Shown here: positions 1 to 8,121 of the stretch, piece after piece
How positions within the stretch are numbered: position 1 is the first letter of the stretch
Layout: each line of letters opens with the position of its first letter
Origin: Chitinophagales bacterium
Lineage (GTDB): Bacteria > Bacteroidota > Bacteroidia > Chitinophagales > JADIYW01
Assembly (NCBI GenBank): GCA_023957215.1
Contig: JAMLHH010000019.1
Span: 1 to 59,867, forward strand
DNA length: 59,867 bases
Reading direction: 5' to 3'
Notes under the pieces: model-generated
Database searches by the model: none
What the model was told of the DNA's origin: nothing
The model's input: the letters and a program-made list of their open reading frames with translations, nothing else
Translations under genes and position numbers: made by a program

Positions 1-330
1 TCCATACAATCCGATGCAATAAAAACTTCGGCTGGTGCATTATTGCATTTACCGGTTTGCAAGGTCGATAATCTGACTGTAGCGTTGAAAGATTTGAAAT
101 TAAATGGCTTTTCAATACTGGGTATTCATGCTCATACCGATAAATATATTTCAGAAATAAAAAAGGATATTCCACTTGCTATTGTACTCGGAGCAGAGGA
201 CACAGGTATAAGTCCGCAAGTTTTGAAGACAATAGATGAGTTTTATAAGATTCCTATCCAAAATCTTGAGTCTTATAATGTGAGCGTCGCTAGTGCTTTA
301 GTAATGTATCAAATAAAGTTGAATAATTAA
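1..330 (+). CDS. rlmB: 23S rRNA 2'-O-methyltransferase, RlmB/TrmH (SpoU) family, 3' part
   Basis: This is the C-terminal part of a SPOUT-fold RNA ribose methyltransferase. The reading frame is open to the first base of the window, so the gene starts upstream; the TTG at 43 is internal. The visible protein carries the three SpoU motifs: KTSAGALLHLPV near the edge, IVLGAEDTGIS (the SAM-binding knot loop) in the middle, and ESYNVSVASALVMYQ at the end, where the Asn and Ser of NVSVA are catalytic or cofactor-contacting in the family. RlmB methylates G2251 of 23S rRNA. The paralogous tRNA enzyme TrmH cannot be fully excluded without the N-terminus. Confidence 0.8.
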   Translation, partial: SIQSDAIKTSAGALLHLPVCKVDNLTVALKDLKLNGFSILGIHAHTDKYISEIKKDIPLAIVLGAEDTGISPQVLKTIDEFYKIPIQNLESYNVSVASALVMYQIKLNN

Positions 331-370
331 TTCCTAATTCTTATTTTTATACAGTATTAAAAAGATTATT

Positions 371-1168
371 ATGCCTCAGATTTTAGTTCCTTTTGACCAT
401 TCGGATAATGCATTTATAGCATTACAGCAAGCTTTATTAATAGCAGAACATAATGGTAGTGATGTCGAATTGTTACATGTTGTCAATATGTTGATTGGCT
501 CGACTACACCGATGATTTGGTCTGAAGAAGACTTGAAAGATATCGAAAAAAGTCTTTTCCAAAAAGTAGATAATGCGAAAAGCTCACTTCATTTGGGTAA
601 AGACATCAATGTCAAAGTGAAAATCAAAAAAGGCGATAGAATAGTTGATGAAGTAATTAAGGAAGCTGAAGAAACGGATACTATTTTAATAGTGATGGGT
701 ACTCATGGCATGACTGGTATTGTTGAAAAAGTATTGGGGACGAATAGTCTCGATGTTTTAAAAGAATCCAAATGGCCTGTATTGCTAATTCCTACTCACT
801 GGTCTGCAAGAAAATTAGATGAAATGATTGTTGCGACTTTGTATAGTGAGCTGGATGGGATATATGATTCGGTAATTTCTATACAGGAATTTTTAAGGTT
901 GCCGGTTAGAGCGGTACAGTTGGTAACGGTAGTCGATACTGTTGACCAAAAAGATAAAGTCGTAAAAGGCATTCCTTTCAAATATGTTGAATCTAAATTA
1001 GATTATTCTTTAGCACAAGGGTTAAGAGCTTATACAGAAAGCTTTCGGAATTCTATTTTGGTGATGCACGTTCAGCCGAGAAATTTCTTGCAAAAGATTT
1101 TCCAAAAGAGTTTTACAGAAGATACCGCCAGAGTAATTGAGATTCCTTTACTGTCTATCAAAAAGTAG
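371..1168 (+). CDS. Universal stress protein, tandem UspA domains
   Basis: A 265-residue cytoplasmic protein with two Usp folds. The first half ends in the ATP-binding signature G-x2-G-x9-G-T (G110, G113, G123-T124) followed by VLKESKWPVLLIP, the usual last strand. The second half keeps the length and hydrophobic pattern of a Usp domain but lacks the nucleotide-binding glycines, as is common in tandem Usp proteins. It starts 40 bp after the methyltransferase gene on the same strand, so the two may be co-transcribed. Usp proteins act in stress survival; a specific role cannot be read from sequence. Confidence 0.85.
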   Translation: MPQILVPFDHSDNAFIALQQALLIAEHNGSDVELLHVVNMLIGSTTPMIWSEEDLKDIEKSLFQKVDNAKSSLHLGKDINVKVKIKKGDRIVDEVIKEAEETDTILIVMGTHGMTGIVEKVLGTNSLDVLKESKWPVLLIPTHWSARKLDEMIVATLYSELDGIYDSVISIQEFLRLPVRAVQLVTVVDTVDQKDKVVKGIPFKYVESKLDYSLAQGLRAYTESFRNSILVMHVQPRNFLQKIFQKSFTEDTARVIEIPLLSIKK

Positions 1169-1275
1169 AAAGGAGGAACGTTGAGATACAAATATGAAGT
1201 TTGAAAGCTCTGTACTTTAGATGTTATGCCAATTCTACATATTAAATAGTCCAATATTTAATATTAAACCCAAAC

Positions 1276-2795
1276 CCTAAAATTTTTAGGTAATAGATAT
1301 ATTCATTTTCTCCAACAATGTTTTAGTGGTCTTATTTTGCTCTGTAATGACGTATTCATTTTTTCCGAACTGTATTTTCTGTATTGATTTCAAATACTGT
1401 ATTGAGTCATTTATTGAATATTTATGATTGAGCATTTGTTTTTTATTCATTGGTGTTGTCTTTAAAATCATAAAGAGTTGATAAATGATTTTCATGCTCA
1501 GGTGGTTAATAAACATCCACCCATTCAACGATTCCTCTCTTTGCATATTTGAAGATGAGGCATCGATTGTGTTCTTTAGGTGGTCAAATAATTGCTCAAT
1601 TGCTCCTCTGTTTTTATACTCTGCGTACACCTTTTCTGATGCAAAATTAGTGTTGTGCATTAATGCCAAAGTACCCATAGATTTTACCTTCTCATTAAAT
1701 TTATCTTTAGAGTAACTCTCTGGAACAGTTCTTATTCGGGTTAAATAATCCGACTTTTCTTGTTCCTTTAATTTCCCATCTAAAAACAAATCAATGTTTC
1801 TATGCTCTTGTTTTTGAGTTTCTGCATAGAACACAAATCTTCCTTCATGTTCAAAATAATTATTTGTTTGCTCTATCTTCTCTAATTTGGAGTAATCTAA
1901 TTGTTTATTATCTCTTCTTAATGGAATGATATACTTCATGTCCAATCCTTCAAGTTCTGTAATATTGCCCTCCGAAAAAAAGCCTTTATCAGCAATAAAA
2001 GTACATGCTTCCATGCCTGCCATTCTAATGGTATTCTTCATGGCCGATATCTCTCTTATGTTGCCCGGAAGCAAGCGATAATAAACGGGAGATAGGGACT
2101 GAGCATCATAAAGATACAACAACACAAACTGGGGTTGAAAATCCATATTTGCGTTATAACCTTTTTGTGCCAAGCTAATATTATTGGATTGTAAAGCTAT
2201 ATCTGTAGCATCCATTAATATTGTTTTTCCATTATGATTTGTGGGTTTCATAAAATCATGAATTGCTCTGGTTTGTTTTCCTAATTGAAATAGAGCATCA
2301 CTTAGTTTTTGATCACTTAATTTTTCTTTCCAGTCTATAAGCTCCATTATCGAAGATTGAGAGAGATAGAATGGTATATTTTTTAAAGGAGACCGATAGG
2401 CTGTGCGACAATATATCATGCCTATTATAAACTGCCACAGAGAAGGGAAATGTTCTTTTAAGTCATTGAGCATGCCATTCTCTTCCATTGTTGTTAGAAG
2501 CCATTTTGCATATCCATATTCAAAACTCATGATGCTTTTATCCAAATAGCTTTTGTTGCTCTTCTCCTTCAACAATCTTTTTTCAGAGGGTTTAAAGCCT
2601 TCCTCCTCCGTAATGCTACCAAGAATACCGCCACTAACTTTCTTAGAGCGTTTAAGCGTTTTATCATAAACAGATTTGACATCATACAAGTAATATCTAC
2701 CATTAATTACTTTTAATTCAGTTCCTGACCTTTTGTGTTTGAGCGCCCATTCAGGATGTTTTGTTTCCTTCATAATATCACCTATTTAGGTAATA
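1276..2795 (-). mobile_element. Insertion sequence of the IS1634/IS4 superfamily, ends approximate
   Basis: A single transposase gene fills this stretch. Both ends carry a short palindrome-like motif: CCTAAAATTTTTAGG at 1276-1290 and CCTATTTAGG at 2781-2790, each followed by TAATA. As a result the 11-mer TTTAGGTAATA occurs at 1285-1295 and 2785-2795, exactly 1500 bp apart in the same orientation. The left copy overlaps the transposase stop codon, so it may be part of the terminal repeats rather than a target duplication. I could not define clean terminal inverted repeats, so the boundaries are estimates. Confidence 0.55.
1286..2773 (-). CDS. IS1634/IS4-superfamily DDE transposase
   Basis: A 495-residue transposase that appears intact. 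The N-terminal 70 residues form the typical DNA-binding entry of the family (WALKHKRSGTELKVINGRYY). The catalytic RNase-H-like core shows LMDATDI (first Asp, about residue 187), FIADKGFF (second Asp, about 262) and YKNRGAIEQLFDHLKN (Glu, about 393, within a YR-like signature). It reads away from the group II intron, whose predicted 3' end lies about 35 bp upstream of the ATG. The length is normal for the family and there is no frameshift, so the element may still be active. The family call is from motifs, not a search. Confidence 0.85.
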   Translation of the reverse strand: MKETKHPEWALKHKRSGTELKVINGRYYLYDVKSVYDKTLKRSKKVSGGILGSITEEEGFKPSEKRLLKEKSNKSYLDKSIMSFEYGYAKWLLTTMEENGMLNDLKEHFPSLWQFIIGMIYCRTAYRSPLKNIPFYLSQSSIMELIDWKEKLSDQKLSDALFQLGKQTRAIHDFMKPTNHNGKTILMDATDIALQSNNISLAQKGYNANMDFQPQFVLLYLYDAQSLSPVYYRLLPGNIREISAMKNTIRMAGMEACTFIADKGFFSEGNITELEGLDMKYIIPLRRDNKQLDYSKLEKIEQTNNYFEHEGRFVFYAETQKQEHRNIDLFLDGKLKEQEKSDYLTRIRTVPESYSKDKFNEKVKSMGTLALMHNTNFASEKVYAEYKNRGAIEQLFDHLKNTIDASSSNMQREESLNGWMFINHLSMKIIYQLFMILKTTPMNKKQMLNHKYSINDSIQYLKSIQKIQFGKNEYVITEQNKTTKTLLEKMNISIT

Positions 2796-2817
2796 CAAAA
2801 TAAAAAATCGAGTAGGA

Positions 2818-2893
2818 GGAAAATGAAAGTTTTCCTCCTTTCATTTTCCGACCTCTCACACCACCGTGCGTACGGGTCTCGTACACGGCGGTT
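2818..2893 (-). ncRNA. Group II intron domains V and VI
   Basis: Read on the minus strand, positions 2893-2852 give the domain V hairpin CGCCGUGUACGAGACCCGUA continuing into CGCACGGUGGUGUGAGAGG, including a CGC catalytic triad at its base. Domain VI follows as a perfect 12-bp hairpin: arm GGAAAATGAAAG pairs with CTTTCATTTTCC (2838-2849 with 2818-2829). It is followed by UCCUACUCGAU, which holds the likely branch-point region and 3' splice site. These two domains are the most conserved part of group II introns and make the assignment secure. Confidence 0.85.
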
Positions 2894-2895
2894 TG

Positions 2896-4170
2896 TTAGA
2901 ATAATTTCTGTTGTATTTCAACATTATTACGATACGTTTGGTAGAAGCTTACTAATCCCATCTTGGCAAGTACTTTGTTACTCAAGCTTCTTGTCAATAT
3001 TGGGCTATGTGCCGTTCTACTTGCTCCTTTACTCGTATTTGACCATTGATAGGACTGCCATTTGGATATACCTAACTTCATAAGGTGTCGCATTCGGGTC
3101 TTTATCTTCTGCCAACATTGCCAAAACAATTTCCTTATTCGGCTTCTTAATAGCTCGTCTAGTCCGTGGCAAGCACTTTTCAGGTCGCCAAGCTGGAAGT
3201 ACTGAACCCAGCCTCGAATTACAGAACCTAAACCACTCATCAGGGTTCTGACCTGTTGTGCTTTGTTTCTCGGAAGAAGCGTTCGCAACTTCTCTTTCAT
3301 CCGTTTTAACGATTTATCCGCTATTCGTATCCGCCATTGACCTTTCGTTTTATAAAACGAAAAACCTAACAACGTGCTAGCAGTTGGACGGCTGATTTTG
3401 CTCTTCTCCCGATTAACTTGCAACAGTAGAACTTCTTCGATGTATTTCGTAACACTACGCATCACACGAATCGCCGACTTATTGCTCCTTACATAAATGC
3501 TACAATCGTCCGCATATCGTACAAAACTTAATCCTCGGTTGCTTAGTTCGTTGTCCAATTCGTTGAGTAGAATATTGGATAGCAGTGGACTTAAAGGGCT
3601 ACCTTGCGGTGTGCCTGATAAGCGTTGACTACTTACTCCGTCTGTCATGATTTCACTGCGTAAATATTTGCCTATCAACTTCAAGGTCGGTTTATCTGAT
3701 ATCTTCTTAGCTATCAGACTCATCAACTTATCATGGTTGACTACGTCAAAGAATTTCGCCAAATCTAGTTCTACTACATACGTCTTGCCTTCTTCTAAAT
3801 AGCGTTGGGCTTGGACTACAGCTTGATGGGCATTCTTACGAGGGCGAAAACCGTAACTATGGGGATGAAATTCATGTTCCCATAATCCGCTCATCCATTG
3901 GGCTATCGCTTGTTGGATGAGACGGTCTTTGACCGTAGGAATACCGAGCATTCGGGTGCCGCCTTGGGGTTTTGGTATCTCTACTTTACGTACCGCATCG
4001 GGTTGATAGCTGCCATTGAGCAATGCTTCCTTTAAAGAAGACCAGTGGGTGGACATGAAGTCGCGAAGTTCATCGGTCTGCATTCCATCCACGCCACCAG
4101 ACCCTTTGTTACTACACACTTGTTTTAGTGCATAAGTAATATTTCGAATGTCTAAGATTGCTGTAAGCAT
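2896..4170 (-). CDS. ltrA: Group II intron reverse transcriptase/maturase (LtrA type, no endonuclease domain)
   Basis: The 424-residue intron-encoded protein splices and mobilises its host intron. The reverse transcriptase domain covers roughly residues 20-270, with GGVDGM (RT0/1), IPKPQGGTRMLGIPTVKDRLIQQ, SYGFRPRKNAHQAV, LDLAKFFDVVNHD, GTPQGSPLSPLLSNILLN and the catalytic YADD at about 219-222. A maturase X domain follows (LGFSFYKTKGQW to WVQYFQLGDL, and the final SPILTRSLSNKVLAKMG). The protein ends without an HNH endonuclease, so mobility would rely on single-stranded or replication-linked targets. All catalytic motifs are present and the ORF is unbroken. It begins inside domain IV of the intron, about 595 nt after the 5' splice site. 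Confidence 0.93.
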   Translation of the reverse strand: MLTAILDIRNITYALKQVCSNKGSGGVDGMQTDELRDFMSTHWSSLKEALLNGSYQPDAVRKVEIPKPQGGTRMLGIPTVKDRLIQQAIAQWMSGLWEHEFHPHSYGFRPRKNAHQAVVQAQRYLEEGKTYVVELDLAKFFDVVNHDKLMSLIAKKISDKPTLKLIGKYLRSEIMTDGVSSQRLSGTPQGSPLSPLLSNILLNELDNELSNRGLSFVRYADDCSIYVRSNKSAIRVMRSVTKYIEEVLLLQVNREKSKISRPTASTLLGFSFYKTKGQWRIRIADKSLKRMKEKLRTLLPRNKAQQVRTLMSGLGSVIRGWVQYFQLGDLKSACHGLDELLRSRIRKLFWQCWQKIKTRMRHLMKLGISKWQSYQWSNTSKGASRTAHSPILTRSLSNKVLAKMGLVSFYQTYRNNVEIQQKLF

Positions 4171-4765
4171 ACTATCTTTGTTGTAATTTAACTTCTTGCT
4201 CTTTCCCTATATTGTTGCTCTGTTAAGCTACACTCCTTGTGTAATTTATCTTCGGGTACTGCTCTATTTTCATACACATAGGTTACATTTTTTTTTTCTG
4301 TGCTAAACGCTTCGCAGAAAACGCCTTAGTTCAATCGCAATTCTAACATTCAGTCCTTCCCGGTTTTGACACTTAAACCAGTACTATGACCTCTGCTGAC
4401 TTCTGACTTTCCCAATAATACATTGCTCTTACACTCTGTAAATTGTTTACCTCTTCGGCATTCGCTCATACCTCAGACAGTTTAGATAAATCAGACCTCT
4501 CAGGGTAAGTTCTTTCTCTTTCTATTCATGTAGCCTCTTCATTTACGCCACTACAATCTGTGCAGTATTGGGCTTTTGTTTCTTTGGCAACATCACCCTC
4601 ATAGCAACGCCTCATATGAAGTTCCTGTTCGTAGGCTCGAATATTTGCCTAGGGCTTCCTTCAGATTTTACCTCACGGTAAACACCCTTGCCTTCGGCTA
4701 ACGATAAGTACTGCAACTCTCGCTCGGGACTTGCACCCTATAGATAAAGAGCATGCCTGACACAC
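4171..4765 (-). ncRNA. Group II intron 5' domains I to IV (non-coding part)
   Basis: This gene-free stretch is the 5' ribozyme part of the intron. On the minus strand it contains the 5' end GUGUG, the GGGUGCAAGUCCC segment of domain I, and near the ORF the GUCAGCAGAGGUCAUAGUAC block and GGACUGAAUGUUAG typical of domains III-IV. An A-rich run (ten A around 4290) lies shortly before the ORF. No independent gene was seen here on either strand. Confidence 0.75.
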
Positions 4766-4796
4766 TAAAAAGAGGCTATCCTTTTCGGACAGCCTC
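4766..4796 (-). terminator. rpsA intrinsic terminator, interrupted downstream by the group II intron
   Basis: In minus-strand RNA, GAGGCUGUCC (4796-4787) pairs with GGAUAGCCUC (4781-4772) across a GAAAA loop. That is ten pairs including one G-U wobble that works only in this orientation, followed by UUUUUA (4771-4766). It lies 24 bp after the rpsA stop codon. The intron's first base is the next nucleotide (4765). Confidence 0.88.
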
Positions 4797-4820
4797 CTTT
4801 AAAATTGTATGAAGAGGAAA

Positions 4821-6617
4821 CTACTCTGAATCTGTCTCTCCTTTCTCCATTTGTGCTTTCAACTCAGATAATACATCCAAGTCGCCCAAAGTTGTTCTTT
4901 CGAGTTTCGCATTGTTAGAGCGGATTGCATCTTTAGATCTCTTTTCACTCTTTTTCTTATCCTTAGTAGATTTTGCTTTTTCTTCTACTTTTTGATCTTC
5001 AATCACACGAGTATGAGAAACGATAATTCTCTTATCCATACGATCAAATTCTATCACTTTAAATTGAAGAACTTCATCTACATCGGCTAACTTACCATCT
5101 TCTTTTTTGATATGTCTGGTAGGTGCAAATGCTTCAATACCATAAGGAAGTTGGATGATAGCGCCTTTGTCTTCTCTTTTCACAACTGTTGCCTCATGGA
5201 TAGAGCCGACAGGGAAGATAGACTCAAAAGTATCCCAAGGATCTTCTTCCAATTGTTTGTGGCCAAGAACGATTTTACGGTTTTCAGCATCAATATCATT
5301 GACTATCACTTCTAATTCCTCACCTACTTTTGTATATTCGGAAGGGTGGTTAAAACGTTTGGTCCAAGACAAATCTGAGATATGTACCATACCGCCGATT
5401 ACTTCATCTAACTCAACGAAGACACCATAAGGAGTGATATTTTTAACTATTCCCATGTGACGGCTTCCGACAGGATATTTCTGTGCTACAGCTTTCCAAG
5501 GGTCTTCTGTCATTTGTTTTAAGCTGAGAGACATTTTACGTTCTTCTCTATCAATAGTCACTACTAATGCTTCAAACTCATCGCCCAATTTGAAGAAATC
5601 TCTTGAGTTGATAGGTTGGTTGCTCCAGCTTACTTCTGAAACGTGAATCAAACCTTCTACGCCCGGAGTGATTTCCAAGAAAGCACCATAGTCTTCAATA
5701 TTGACGATTTTACCTTTAACTTTAGAACCTTCAACGATATTTTCCGGCAATTCGTCCCAAGGATGTGGTTGAAGTTGTTTCAAGCCGAGAGAGATTCTTT
5801 TCTTGTTATCGTCAAATTCAAGTACAACAACGTTGATACTTTGATTCAATTCCAAAACTTCTGCCGGATGATTGATTCTTCCCCAAGAGATATCGGTGAT
5901 ATAAAGCAATCCGTCCACACCTCCCAAGTCGATAAATGCACCGAAGTCTGTAATGTTTTTGATAACACCTTCCAAGACTTGACCTTTTTCCAATTTGGAG
6001 ATAATTTCTTGACGCTGTGATTCCAAATCACTCTCAATCAATGCCTTGTGTGAAACTACGGCATTTTTGATGAGTTCATTGATTTTCACCACCTTGAATT
6101 CCATCGTTTTACCTACGTATTGATCGTAATCTGTAATAGGTTTTACATCAATTTGAGAACCCGGTAGGAATGTTTCCATTCCCAACAAGTCAACAATCAA
6201 ACCACCCTTGGTCTTACTGATAACTCTACCGGTCATAACGACATCATTTTCATAAGCGCTCACTATTTCATCCCAAGATTTAGTAAGTTTTGCTTTCTTT
6301 CTTGATAAGACAAGCTGACCTTTTTTGTTTTCTTTTGATTCTACATAGACTTCTACTTCATCACCCAAATTGAGTTCGGAATCTCTAAACTCAGAGCGTG
6401 CTACCAAGCCGTCTGATTTGTAATTAACATCCAATACTACAAAATCAGTAGTTAGACGTGTAATAGTCCCGGTGATAATGTCACCCTCTTCAAAGGTGTT
6501 AAAAGTTTGGTCGTAAAGTGCTTCTAACTCTTTTGTTTGTTCCGGAGTATAGGTTGCTGCTCCGTGTTTGTCAATGTTCCAGTCAAAATCGACTGATTGG
6601 TTTTGTTGTTCTGCCAC
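4821..6617 (-). CDS. rpsA: 30S ribosomal protein S1
   Basis: A 598-residue protein with six S1 RNA-binding (OB-fold) domains starting near residues 40, 125, 210, 295, 380 and 465. Domains 3 to 5 are the canonical copies (GAFIDLGGVDGLLYITDISW, GAFLEITPGVEGLIHVSEVSW, GVFVELDEVIGGMVHISDLSW). Domains 1, 2 and 6 are diverged as in most S1 proteins. The C-terminal tail is rich in Lys, Glu and Ser. S1 holds mRNA on the 30S subunit, which matters in Bacteroidota where Shine-Dalgarno signals are weak. It is a single-gene unit with its own TAnnTTTG promoter and an intrinsic terminator. Confidence 0.97.
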   Translation of the reverse strand: MAEQQNQSVDFDWNIDKHGAATYTPEQTKELEALYDQTFNTFEEGDIITGTITRLTTDFVVLDVNYKSDGLVARSEFRDSELNLGDEVEVYVESKENKKGQLVLSRKKAKLTKSWDEIVSAYENDVVMTGRVISKTKGGLIVDLLGMETFLPGSQIDVKPITDYDQYVGKTMEFKVVKINELIKNAVVSHKALIESDLESQRQEIISKLEKGQVLEGVIKNITDFGAFIDLGGVDGLLYITDISWGRINHPAEVLELNQSINVVVLEFDDNKKRISLGLKQLQPHPWDELPENIVEGSKVKGKIVNIEDYGAFLEITPGVEGLIHVSEVSWSNQPINSRDFFKLGDEFEALVVTIDREERKMSLSLKQMTEDPWKAVAQKYPVGSRHMGIVKNITPYGVFVELDEVIGGMVHISDLSWTKRFNHPSEYTKVGEELEVIVNDIDAENRKIVLGHKQLEEDPWDTFESIFPVGSIHEATVVKREDKGAIIQLPYGIEAFAPTRHIKKEDGKLADVDEVLQFKVIEFDRMDKRIIVSHTRVIEDQKVEEKAKSTKDKKKSEKRSKDAIRSNNAKLERTTLGDLDVLSELKAQMEKGETDSE

Positions 6618-6678
6618 AACATTTGTTTTAAATGGTTAAAAAATAAAGTTTACTTTCATTGCAAATTGCAATGGAGCG

Positions 6679-6710
6679 CAAAGGTACGACTTATTATTTA
6701 TTATTTCCAA
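6679..6710 (-). promoter_or_regulatory. rpsA promoter, Bacteroidota type
   Basis: Minus-strand TACCTTTG (6686-6679) fits the Bacteroidota minus-7 consensus TAnnTTTG. A TTGG (6710-6707) lies upstream at about the expected spacing for the minus-33 element. The rpsA start codon is about 60 bases downstream. Confidence 0.65.
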
Positions 6711-6776
6711 TTTATTTTTGATAATCAATAGTATATAGTATGTTTTGATGTCATACTTCCTACCTGTATTACCAAA

Positions 6777-6809
6777 AAGAGCCGTCCGTTAACAGATGGC
6801 TCTTCTAAA
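6777..6809 (-). terminator. odhB terminator
   Basis: Inverted repeat AAGAGCCGTC (6777-6786) / GATGGCTCTT (6795-6804) with an 8-base loop. In the minus-strand transcript the stem is followed by a U-run (UCUUUUUGG), about 25 bases after the odhB stop. One A-C mismatch interrupts the stem in this orientation. Confidence 0.75.
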
Positions 6810-6828
6810 AAAGTTACTTGTTTTATTC

Positions 6829-8103
6829 TTACAAATCAAGAAGTATTTTTTCCGGATTTTCAAGATAATTTTTGATAGCGACCAAAAAGCTCACAGCTTC
6901 CTTCCCATCTACAATTCTGTGATCATAAGATAGTGCCAAATACATCATGGGACGTGCTACTATTTCACCATTGACAACCATAGGACGTTGTTGTATAGTA
7001 TGCATACCAAGAATAGCAGATTGCGGTTGGTTAATAATAGGCGTACTCAACAATGAACCAAAAACTCCGCCATTTGTAATTGTGAAAGTTCCGCCATTCA
7101 TCTCTTCTAAAGTCAATTTCCCATCTCTACCTGCAACAGCCAGACGTTTGACTTCTTTCTCAATTCCGGCAAAGCTAAGATTTTCTGCATTGCGAATAAC
7201 CGGCACTACCAAGCCTTTCGGTGTAGAAACTGCAATAGACACATCGCAATAGTCGTGGTAGATGATTTCACCTGCTTCCTCATCCAAATAAGCATTGATT
7301 GCTTCAAATTTTTGAAGTGCTTTCGTACTTGCCTTGATAAAGAAAGACATAAAGCCCAGACTGATATCGTGTTCTTTGGAGAAATCATCTTTATATTGCT
7401 TTCTCATTTCCATCACACGGGTCAAATCCACCTCGTTAAAGGTAGTCAACATGGCGGTTTTATTTTTAACCTCTACTAACCTCTTAGAAACCGTCTTACG
7501 CAAGCGGGACATTTTTTCTACACGTTCATTTCTACTTCCCGGAATAGTTGCAACCGGAGGTGGAGATGAAACGGTTAATGGCTTTTCGACTTCTTTCTGT
7601 GGAGTCGGTATAGCAACCGGTTGTTGAACTTTTGCATTCAGTGCATCTTCTTTGGTAATACGACCATCTATCCCACTACCTTTTATCGAACCTGCATCTA
7701 CACCTTTTTCATCAAGGATTTTCTTCGCCGCCGGTGAAGGGTGTGCAGTCGCATAAGTAGCAGTTTCAAATACCGGAGCAGCTTGGACTATCGGTTTTTC
7801 TTCTATTGCCGGAGCGACAACTTCGTCTTTCTTCTCCTCTTTAGTTGAAGAACTCGCTTCTCCTATAACACTTGTATCTATGTAACAGACCAATCCTCCC
7901 ACTTCGATATCATCGCCTTCTTTTGCAACATGTATCAATTTACCTGCGGCTTCGGACGGCATCTCTAAAGTGGCTTTATCTGATTCAAATTCGCATATCG
8001 GCTGATCTAACTCTACGATGGCACCATCTTCCACTAACCATGACGACAATGTCACCTCTGATATAGATTCTCCAATTTCAGGTACTTTAATTTCTACTTT
8101 CAT
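6829..8103 (-). CDS. odhB: 2-oxoglutarate dehydrogenase E2, dihydrolipoyl succinyltransferase
   Basis: A 424-residue E2 core of the 2-oxoglutarate dehydrogenase complex, which transfers the succinyl group from E1 to CoA. The lipoyl domain occupies residues 1-75, with the lipoylated Lys in [11 protein letters not shown] (about residue 43). A Pro/Glu-rich linker and a peripheral-subunit-binding domain follow ([16 protein letters not shown], then [14 protein letters not shown]). The catalytic acyltransferase domain ends with [16 protein letters not shown], where His (about 395) and Asp form the active site. It starts 18 bp after odhA, so the two are co-transcribed. The branched-chain E2 alternative is unlikely given this neighbour. 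Confidence 0.95.
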   Translation of the reverse strand: MKVEIKVPEIGESISEVTLSSWLVEDGAIVELDQPICEFESDKATLEMPSEAAGKLIHVAKEGDDIEVGGLVCYIDTSVIGEASSSTKEEKKDEVVAPAIEEKPIVQAAPVFETATYATAHPSPAAKKILDEKGVDAGSIKGSGIDGRITKEDALNAKVQQPVAIPTPQKEVEKPLTVSSPPPVATIPGSRNERVEKMSRLRKTVSKRLVEVKNKTAMLTTFNEVDLTRVMEMRKQYKDDFSKEHDISLGFMSFFIKASTKALQKFEAINAYLDEEAGEIIYHDYCDVSIAVSTPKGLVVPVIRNAENLSFAGIEKEVKRLAVAGRDGKLTLEEMNGGTFTITNGGVFGSLLSTPIINQPQSAILGMHTIQQRPMVVNGEIVARPMMYLALSYDHRIVDGKEAVSFLVAIKNYLENPEKILLDL

Positions 8104-8121
8104 ATATCAATCTTTGTATCT

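Larger units (their letters stand above)
2807..4765 (-). mobile_element. Group II intron with its own reverse transcriptase
   Basis: On the minus strand the element opens with the group II 5' consensus GUGUG at 4765-4761, followed by the usual CAGGCAUG and UAUAGGGUGCAAGUCCC blocks. It ends in recognisable domains V and VI and a CCUACUCGAU-type 3' end near 2807. About 595 nt of RNA domains precede the ORF, including GUCAGCAGAGGUCAUAGUAC and GGACUGAAUGUUAG, a pattern common before bacterial intron ORFs. By eye it is less AT-rich than its neighbours. The 5' splice site is six bases after the rpsA terminator stem. Insertion after terminators is typical of bacterial class C introns, but I cannot assign the class from sequence alone. 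Confidence 0.88.

Noticed and set aside
2823..3083. A plus-strand frame of 86 codons across the intron 3' end
   Set aside because: It lies antisense to the reverse transcriptase and to domains V/VI, with no recognisable protein motif.
5643..6020. A plus-strand frame of 125 codons inside rpsA
   Set aside because: It is a shadow of the conserved S1 domains on the other strand.
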